A stretch of 64,000 nt of DNA from NCBI RefSeq assembly GCF_947487915.1, contig NZ_CANKYH010000003.1:124001-188000 (forward strand), written 5' to 3'. The notes below the pieces were generated by a model, which was not told where the DNA came from, did no database searches, and saw nothing but the letters and a program-made list of their open reading frames with translations. This DNA comes from an uncultured Serinicoccus sp. GTDB lineage: Bacteria; Actinomycetota; Actinomycetes; Actinomycetales; Dermatophilaceae. A program made the translations under genes and the position numbers. Shown piece after piece: positions 58,908 to 64,000 of this stretch; within the stretch, counting starts at the first letter, position 1, and the number at the start of each line of letters is the position of its first letter.

Positions 58908-59680
58908 CGCACGACTCCCAGCTCTCGCAGCACGTCGACCAGCCGCGGCGCGGCGGCCTTCCCCTCGCCGAGCACCTCGACGTCGCTCGCCGGCGGTGGC
59001 AGCACCCGCAGCCCCAACCGGCCGCTGCCCTGCGGCGCGCCGGAGGGCTCGAGCACCTCGACACGCGCCTTCTTGGCCCTCATCCGGCCGCTGATGTTGG
59101 GGTAGCGGGGCTCGACCCCGCCCTCCCACACCGTGAGCACGGCCGGCAGCGGGACGTCGAAGACCTCCGTCGGCCCGGACACGCTGGAGCGCACCTCGAG
59201 CCGGTCGCCGGAGACGGCGACCGCAGCGTTCTGCGCCCCCGCCACGACGGGCCGTTCCAGCAGGTGCGCCAACCGGATCCCGACCTGGTGGTCGCCGGTG
59301 TCGGCGGCGTCGTTGCCGACGAGCACGAGGTCGAACGGTCGCCCCTCGCCCTCCCGCGCGCGGACGACCTCGGCGATGGCGGCCGCGACGTCGGCCGGCC
59401 CGTAGTCGTCGGCCGCGGCGTCGATCCGCACCGCCTCGTCGGCCCCGACCGCGAGCGCGGCGCGGAGCTGCTCGACGCTGTCGTCGTCGCCGAGGGTGAG
59501 GACGGTGACCGAGCCGCCGGTGTCCCCGGCGATGGTGACCGCCATCTCCACGGCGCACTCCTCGTGGCTGCTCATGGTCCAGCCGGCGTAGCGGCCGTCG
59601 ACGCCGCTCCCGTCGGCGCTCAGGACGACCTCGCCGGAGGTGTCGGGCACCCGCTTCACGCAGACCAGGACGTCGGTCAT
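58904..59680 (-). CDS. etfB: Electron transfer flavoprotein beta subunit
   Basis: A 258-aa ETF beta: VCVKRVPDTSGEV at the N-terminus, TMSSHEECAVEMAV, VLTLGDDDSVEQLRAALAVG and the AMP-binding DLVLVGNDAADTGDHQVGI segment with the family D..TGQVG-like motif. The PAVLTVWEGGVEPRYPNISG block is conserved. The ATG overlaps the stop of the large flavoprotein gene by one base. Confidence 0.93.
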   Translation of the reverse strand: MTDVLVCVKRVPDTSGEVVLSADGSGVDGRYAGWTMSSHEECAVEMAVTIAGDTGGSVTVLTLGDDDSVEQLRAALAVGADEAVRIDAAADDYGPADVAAAIAEVVRAREGEGRPFDLVLVGNDAADTGDHQVGIRLAHLLERPVVAGAQNAAVAVSGDRLEVRSSVSGPTEVFDVPLPAVLTVWEGGVEPRYPNISGRMRAKKARVEVLEPSGAPQGSGRLGLRVLPPPASDVEVLGEGKAAAPRLVDVLRELGVVR

Positions 59681-62277
59681 CAGGCCACCCCCACCGGCTC
59701 GGCCGCCGCAGCGGGCTGGGCGGTGCCGCCGTCGGCGGCGGGGTGCTCGAGCTCGGCGTACCGACCCTTGACCCGCAGGTTCTCCGGGTCGAGCAGCGGG
59801 GTCGCGTCGACGCTCGCGACGGTCACCGGGTAGAGCTCCTCCATGTAGGACACGGAGAGCCCGGTGCCGACGACGGCCTGCTCCGGCGGCAGGAAGGCCA
59901 TGAGCACGTGCTTGCCGAGGCTCGGCGCGGAGGCCGCGGAGGTGACGTAGGGGTGGTGCCCGTGGCCGTCCGTGAGCGGCTCGCCGTCGCGCCCGAGGAC
60001 GGGCTCACCGCCGAGCATGTAGCGCTTGACCCCGCTGGCGGAGGTGTGGTCGTCGACGGTCATCGCGCAGAGCACCGATTTCGGGGGCCGCCCGGCCTGG
60101 TCCAGCACCGCCTCCTTGCCGATGAAGTCGGCGTCCTTGACCTTGGGCCGCCCCATGCCGGTCTCGGAGAGGGTGCGCTCGGCGTCCAGCTCGGCGCCGT
60201 AGGCGCGGTAGCCCTTCTCGATCCGCCCGGTCGCCGTGTAGACCCCGATGCCGACGGGGACGACCCCGTGCGGACGCCCCGCCTCGATGAGCCGCTCCCA
60301 CAGCTGCGCGCCGGTCTCGATGGGCACGTAGAGCTCCCAGCCGAACTCGCCGACGTAGGAGATGCGCGAGGCCAGGACCGACAGGTCGCCCACCTCGATG
60401 AGCCGGCAGGTGCCGAACCGGAAGGTCTCCGGCGACAGGTCGTCGTCGGTGAGCGCACCCAGCACGTCACCGGCGCGCGGACCCCATACCCCGATCGTGG
60501 AGTATGCCGAGGTCAGGTCGACGAGCGAGGCGCCCTCGGGCAGGTGGTCGGCAAACCACTTCTTGTCCACCATGCCGTGGGCGCCGCCGGTGACGACCCG
60601 GAAGTGGTCGTGCCCGAGCCGCATCACCGTGAGGTCGGAGCGGAAGCCGCCCGTCTCGTCGAGCACGGGGGTGTAGACCACGCGCCCGATCGCCACGTCG
60701 GCCTGGGCCACGACGATCCGCTGGATGCCCTCCAGCGCGGCCGGGCCGACGACGTCGAAGATCGCGAAGGCGGTGAGGTCGACGATCCCGCCGCGGGCCC
60801 GCATCGCCAGGTGCTCGGCGTTGATGATCGGTGACCACCAGCGCGCGTCCCACTCGTGCTCGCGCGGCATGACGGCGTCGCCGAACTCCTCCAGCAGCGG
60901 CTCGTTGGAGGCATACCACTGCGGGCGCTCCCACCCGGCGGCCTCGTAGAACACGGCGCCAAGCTCGCGCTGGCTGGCGTGCATCGGCGAGAGCCGGATC
61001 GGCCGGGAGCTCTCCCACTGCTCGGCCGGGTGCACGATGCCGTAGGTCTTGTTGAAGGCCTCGCTGGTGCGGGCGCGGACGTGGGCGCGGGTGCGCTGGT
61101 GGGGGTAGAAGCGGGCGATGTCGCTGTGCCCGAGGTCGATCTCGGGGTGGCCGTGGGTCATCCACTCGGCGACCGCCCGGCCGACGCCGGGCCCCTCCTT
61201 GATCCACACCGCGGCGCAGCTCCACAGGCCCTTGACCTCGGGCGTCTCCCCCAGCACCGGTGCGCCGTCCGGGGTGAGCGAGAGCAGGCCGTTGATGGCG
61301 TAGCGGATCTCGGCACGCTCGTCGCCGAGCAGCTCGGGCATGAGCTCCAGCGCCTGCTCGAGCTGGGGGTCGAAGTCGTCCTCGGTGAAGGGCATCTCGG
61401 TCGGCGACAGCTTGGCCTGCGCGATCGAGGGGATCTCGTCCGGCTCGTGCAGGATCGCGCGGTGCGCGTAGGAACCGACCTCCATGTCGGACCCGTGCTG
61501 GCGCTCGTAGCAGAAGGTGTCCATGTCACGGATGATGGGGAAGCTGATCTCGCCCGGCCGCTCCGCGAGCGGCTCGCAGGGGCCGACCGAGATCATCTGG
61601 TGCACGGCCGGGGTCAGGGGGATGTGCGCGCCGGCCATGCGGGCCAGCCGCGGGCTCCAGACGCCGCAGGCGATGACGACGACCGGCGCCTCGATGTCAC
61701 CCTTGTCGGTCTGCACCGCGCTGATGCGGCCCTCGGTGACGGTCATCCCGGTCACCTCGACGTTGGCGACGGTGGTGAGCACGCCCTTGGCCTGCGCGTT
61801 CTCCCGCATGATGGTGCCGGCGCGCAGCGAGTCGACGACGCCGACGCTGGGCGTGTAGAAGCCGCCGACGATGACGTCGGGGTCGAGGAAGGGCACCATC
61901 TCGGCGACCTCTCGCGGCGTGACCATCCGCGACTCGATCCCCCAGGCCTTGGCCGAGGACATCCGCCGCCGCAGCTCCTCCATCCGCTCCTCGGTGCGGG
62001 CCACCTCGATGCCCCCGGAGGTGGTGAGCACGCCCATCTCGTCGTACTGCCGCATCGAGTCCAGGGTCAGGTCGGTGATCTCCCGGCTGTGGTCCACCGG
62101 GAAGATGAAGTTGGAGGCGTGCCCGGTGGAGCCGCCGGGGTTGGGCAGGGGGCCCTTGTCGATCTGCACGATGTCGGTCCAGCCCAGCTCGGCGAGGTGG
62201 TGGACCAGCGAGTTGCCGACGATGCCGGCCCCGATGACCAGGACGTCGCAGCGGTCGGGGAGGGATGAGGTGCTCAT
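59680..62277 (-). CDS. Dimethylglycine/sarcosine-dehydrogenase-like flavoprotein with GcvT domain
   Basis: An 865-aa two-part enzyme. The N-terminal DAO-type FAD domain (1 to about 400) has CDVLVIGAGIVGNSLVHHLA (10-29) and GGSTGHASNF, where His53 matches the His that covalently holds FAD in dimethylglycine dehydrogenases. The C-terminal half is a GcvT-like tetrahydrofolate domain (about 425-850) with GGIVDLTAFAIFDVVGPAA, SYVGEFGWELYVP and GIGVYTATGRIEKGYRAYGA. It would oxidatively demethylate dimethylglycine or sarcosine and pass the C1 unit to folate. The etfBA genes after it suggest ETF, not oxygen, as acceptor. AGAAGGG precedes the ATG. Confidence 0.88.
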   Translation of the reverse strand: MSTSSLPDRCDVLVIGAGIVGNSLVHHLAELGWTDIVQIDKGPLPNPGGSTGHASNFIFPVDHSREITDLTLDSMRQYDEMGVLTTSGGIEVARTEERMEELRRRMSSAKAWGIESRMVTPREVAEMVPFLDPDVIVGGFYTPSVGVVDSLRAGTIMRENAQAKGVLTTVANVEVTGMTVTEGRISAVQTDKGDIEAPVVVIACGVWSPRLARMAGAHIPLTPAVHQMISVGPCEPLAERPGEISFPIIRDMDTFCYERQHGSDMEVGSYAHRAILHEPDEIPSIAQAKLSPTEMPFTEDDFDPQLEQALELMPELLGDERAEIRYAINGLLSLTPDGAPVLGETPEVKGLWSCAAVWIKEGPGVGRAVAEWMTHGHPEIDLGHSDIARFYPHQRTRAHVRARTSEAFNKTYGIVHPAEQWESSRPIRLSPMHASQRELGAVFYEAAGWERPQWYASNEPLLEEFGDAVMPREHEWDARWWSPIINAEHLAMRARGGIVDLTAFAIFDVVGPAALEGIQRIVVAQADVAIGRVVYTPVLDETGGFRSDLTVMRLGHDHFRVVTGGAHGMVDKKWFADHLPEGASLVDLTSAYSTIGVWGPRAGDVLGALTDDDLSPETFRFGTCRLIEVGDLSVLASRISYVGEFGWELYVPIETGAQLWERLIEAGRPHGVVPVGIGVYTATGRIEKGYRAYGAELDAERTLSETGMGRPKVKDADFIGKEAVLDQAGRPPKSVLCAMTVDDHTSASGVKRYMLGGEPVLGRDGEPLTDGHGHHPYVTSAASAPSLGKHVLMAFLPPEQAVVGTGLSVSYMEELYPVTVASVDATPLLDPENLRVKGRYAELEHPAADGGTAQPAAAAEPVGVA

Positions 62278-62292
62278 GGTCGCCCTTCTGGT

Positions 62293-62328
62293 GGTGCGTA
62301 TCGCGCAACTGTGCGCGTATCACGCAAC
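62293..62328. promoter_or_regulatory. Two putative IclR-regulator operator sites
   Basis: Two copies of an imperfect palindrome, GGTGCG-TATCG-CGCAAC (62293-62309) and TGCGCG-TATCA-CGCAAC (62312-62328), lie 19 bp apart just upstream of the flavoprotein operon. The same half-site CGCAAC with a 5-nt spacer occurs at the regulator's own start (63248-63264). Confidence 0.6.
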
Positions 62329-62452
62329 CAGTCTCATCCCGCGGGCACGGGGTGTCAAGGGTCCGCGCGGGCCGACGGGCACCCTGCGCGACGACCTGCG
62401 GGTATGCCGCCGCCCCGCGCCGTGGTGCCCGTCTGGCGGCCCGCGGCGCGAC

Positions 62453-63256
62453 TCAGGCCGCGTGCCAGCCCAGCCGGGCGGAGACGTCGCCGGCCGCCCG
62501 CAGCAGCAGGGGCACGATCTGCTCGACCCTGACCTCGTCGATCCGGAAGCTCGGCCCGGACACGCTGACCGAGGCGCACACCTCTCCGTGCGCGTTGCGC
62601 ACCGGCGCCGCCACCGCGGTCAGCCCGACGTCCAGCTCGTCGCGCGCGACGGCATACCCGTGGGCGACGACCTCGGCCACCAGCTCCTCGAGCTGGCCGG
62701 GGTCGGTCACCGTCGAGTCGGTGTATGCCGTGAGCTCGCCCCAGGTGGCGCGGCGCTCGGTGGGCGGCAGCTCGCTGACGAGGACCCGACCGTTGGACGT
62801 GGCGTGCAGGGGGATGTGCTGGCCGACCCAGTTGTAGGACGTGATCGTCGAGGGCCCGATGACCTGGTCGATGTAGAGCGCCGAGCGGTCGCCGAGGACG
62901 GCGAGGTTGACCGTCTCGTTGGTCTGGGAGGCGAGCAGCCGGCAGACCGGGCGCGCCTCCTGCACGAGGTCGAGGCGGGCGCTGGTCGCTCCGGCGAGGC
63001 GCAGGATGCCCACCCCGAGCCGGGCGCGGCCACGCTCGGTCGGCTGCTCGACGAGGTCGTGGGCGGCGAGCGCCGCGACGAGCCGGCTCGCGGTGGACTT
63101 GTGCACCCCCAGCTGGGCGGCGATCTCCCCCACCCCGGCCTCGCCGCGGGCCAGGATCTCCAGGATGGTCAGCGCCCGGTCGACGGACTGGACGGCCCCC
63201 TGGCTCCGGGGCTCGCCCGCGGGTGAGGAGGACGGGACATCACTGTCGTTGCGCAT
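62453..63256 (-). CDS. IclR-family transcriptional regulator
   Basis: A 267-aa IclR-type regulator: winged helix (about 22-80; VQSVDRALTILEILARGEAG, LGVHKSTASRLVAALAAHDL) and an effector-binding domain (TVNLAVLGDRSALYIDQV, HIPLHATSNGRVLVSELPP, GLTAVAAPVRNAHGEVCASV). It lies upstream of the dimethylglycine operon on the same strand, separated by 175 bp with two likely operators. A perfect palindrome covers its own start codon, so it is probably autorepressed. A folate/betaine-degradation intermediate is the likely effector. Confidence 0.9.
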   Translation of the reverse strand: MRNDSDVPSSSPAGEPRSQGAVQSVDRALTILEILARGEAGVGEIAAQLGVHKSTASRLVAALAAHDLVEQPTERGRARLGVGILRLAGATSARLDLVQEARPVCRLLASQTNETVNLAVLGDRSALYIDQVIGPSTITSYNWVGQHIPLHATSNGRVLVSELPPTERRATWGELTAYTDSTVTDPGQLEELVAEVVAHGYAVARDELDVGLTAVAAPVRNAHGEVCASVSVSGPSFRIDEVRVEQIVPLLLRAAGDVSARLGWHAA

Positions 63257-63264
63257 ACCGCAAC
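63248..63264. promoter_or_regulatory. Palindromic operator over the IclR start codon
   Basis: GTTGCG (63248-63253), spacer CATAC, CGCAAC (63259-63264): a perfect 6+5+6 palindrome that includes the ATG of the IclR gene (63254-63256). It matches the two sites upstream of the regulated operon. Confidence 0.6.
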
Positions 63265-63301
63265 CTTACGCGCCCCGCGCGACGACCTGGCCCACCTCCG
63301 C

Positions 63302-64000
63302 TCAGCGGTCCAGCTCCTCGATGAGGCCGTTGAGGTGACGCTGCTCCCGGATGCTGCGCGTCAGCTTGGCCGCCTCGGCCCAGCTGCGCCGTGCTCCGTC
63401 GAGGTCACCGGCCCGGGCGAGCAGGTGGCCGCGCACCACGTGGACGCGGTGCCATCTCGGGTCCTGGATCCCGTCCAGCACGACGAGGCCGGCCACGGCT
63501 CCCTCGACCTCGGCCGTCGCGGTGGCGAGGGCGACGGTGGTCGCGGCGGACGGTGCGACGGCGTCCAGCAGGCGGTAGAGCGCGAGGACCTGCGGCCAGT
63601 CGGTGTCCTGCGCAGACGCGGCCTCGGCGTGCACCGCCGCGACGGCTGCCTGGAGCTGGAACTGACCCACCCCGCCCCGCGGCAGGCATACCTCGAGCAG
63701 GTGCACCCCCTCGTGGATGAGCGCCTGGTCCCACAGCCGCCGGTCCTGCTGGTCCAGCGGGACGAGGTCCCCGGCGGCGTCCGTCCGAGCCGGTGTCCGC
63801 GCCGCCGTGAGCAGCAGGAGCGCCAGCAGCCCGGCGTTCTCCGGGTCCTCCGGGCACGCCTCGTGGAGCACCCTCGCGAGCCGCAGGGCCTCCTCGACGA
63901 AGGCGCGGTCCACGACGGTGTCACCGGAGCTGCGCTGGTGGCCTTCGGTGAAGACGAGCGAGACGACGTGACGCACGGCCGCCCTGCGCTCCGGGAGCTC
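63302..64000 (-). CDS. ECF-type RNA polymerase sigma factor C-terminal part (DUF6596-like), N-terminus outside window
   Basis: About 233 residues of an open frame that continues past base 64000. ELPERRAAVRHVVSLVFTEGHQRS resembles the L..R...V..VLYLIFNEGY block that follows region 4 in the long ECF sigma factors with a DUF6596 domain. The rest (EALRLARVLHEACPEDPENA, ALLLLTAARTPARTDAAGDL, LVPLDQQDRRLWDQALIHEG and repeated helical TPR-like segments such as YRLLDAVAPSAATTVALATA) is the typical C-terminal extension. Regions 2 and 4 lie outside the window, so DNA-binding parts cannot be inspected. Confidence 0.8.
   Translation of the reverse strand, partial: ELPERRAAVRHVVSLVFTEGHQRSSGDTVVDRAFVEEALRLARVLHEACPEDPENAGLLALLLLTAARTPARTDAAGDLVPLDQQDRRLWDQALIHEGVHLLEVCLPRGGVGQFQLQAAVAAVHAEAASAQDTDWPQVLALYRLLDAVAPSAATTVALATATAEVEGAVAGLVVLDGIQDPRWHRVHVVRGHLLARAGDLDGARRSWAEAAKLTRSIREQRHLNGLIEELDR

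Overview
The window looks like chromosome of a high-GC Gram-positive actinomycete, most likely Micrococcales (Intrasporangiaceae / Ornithinimicrobium-like). That is an inference from very high GC, frequent GTG starts, many 1-19 nt start/stop overlaps and the gene families present. I see no tRNA, rRNA, transposase, integrase or CRISPR array.

Layout. 1-5 kb: partial amino-acid permease, ManC, a HAD phosphomannomutase-like protein and an asparagine-synthase-like protein. 4.9-7.4 kb: OmpR-type regulator and GAF histidine kinase separated by a gene-free stretch with four consecutive hairpins. 7.4-13.4 kb: sulfate activation (cysD-cysN, cysC, cysQ) and an SLC13-type permease. 13.5-34.2 kb: a surface-polysaccharide island. 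One strand carries a seven-gene overlapping run (GT4, Wzz/BY-kinase-like, APH-like kinase, Wzx, sulfotransferase, a Wzy-Wzz fusion, GT2). The facing strand carries a five-gene overlapping operon (1714-aa PKD/malectin surface protein, lipoprotein, membrane protein, two-domain sulfotransferase, sulfotransferase). 34.4-41.4 kb: an atypical response-regulator-like protein, ATP-grasp protein, ArsR/SRPBCC pair, DUF3817 protein, esterase and a NarL-type two-component pair. 41.6-46.7 kb: an overlapping lysine/diaminopimelate operon (dapB-dapA-dapD-dapC-decarboxylase). 46.9-51.2 kb: a second atypical regulator, oxidoreductase, LeuE, Na+/H+ antiporter and Lrp/AsnC regulator. 51.3-55.0 kb: branched-chain 2-oxoacid dehydrogenase E1a-E1b-E2. 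55.0-57.9 kb: a cell-wall-binding SGNH-like protein and a small-molecule kinase. 57.9-63.3 kb: ETF plus a dimethylglycine-dehydrogenase-like flavoprotein under an IclR regulator. A partial ECF-type sigma factor ends the window.

The most coherent system is sulfation. ATP sulfurylase and APS kinase would make PAPS, four sulfotransferase domains in three genes next door would use it, and CysQ would remove the PAP product. Together with Wzx/Wzy/Wzz and a giant secreted adhesin-like protein in the same operon as two sulfotransferase genes, this suggests a dedicated sulfated cell-surface glycan or glycoprotein pathway. Other unusual points are a 22-nt element that forms an intergenic hairpin arm and also recurs inside the E2 linker, a low-GC 50-bp palindrome inserted in frame in dapC, two paralogous receiver-less response regulators (one preceded by tandem 11-bp repeats), an almost perfect 827-bp internal duplication, and a GTATGCC/GGCATAC heptamer that is frequent across the window but nearly absent from the polysaccharide island.
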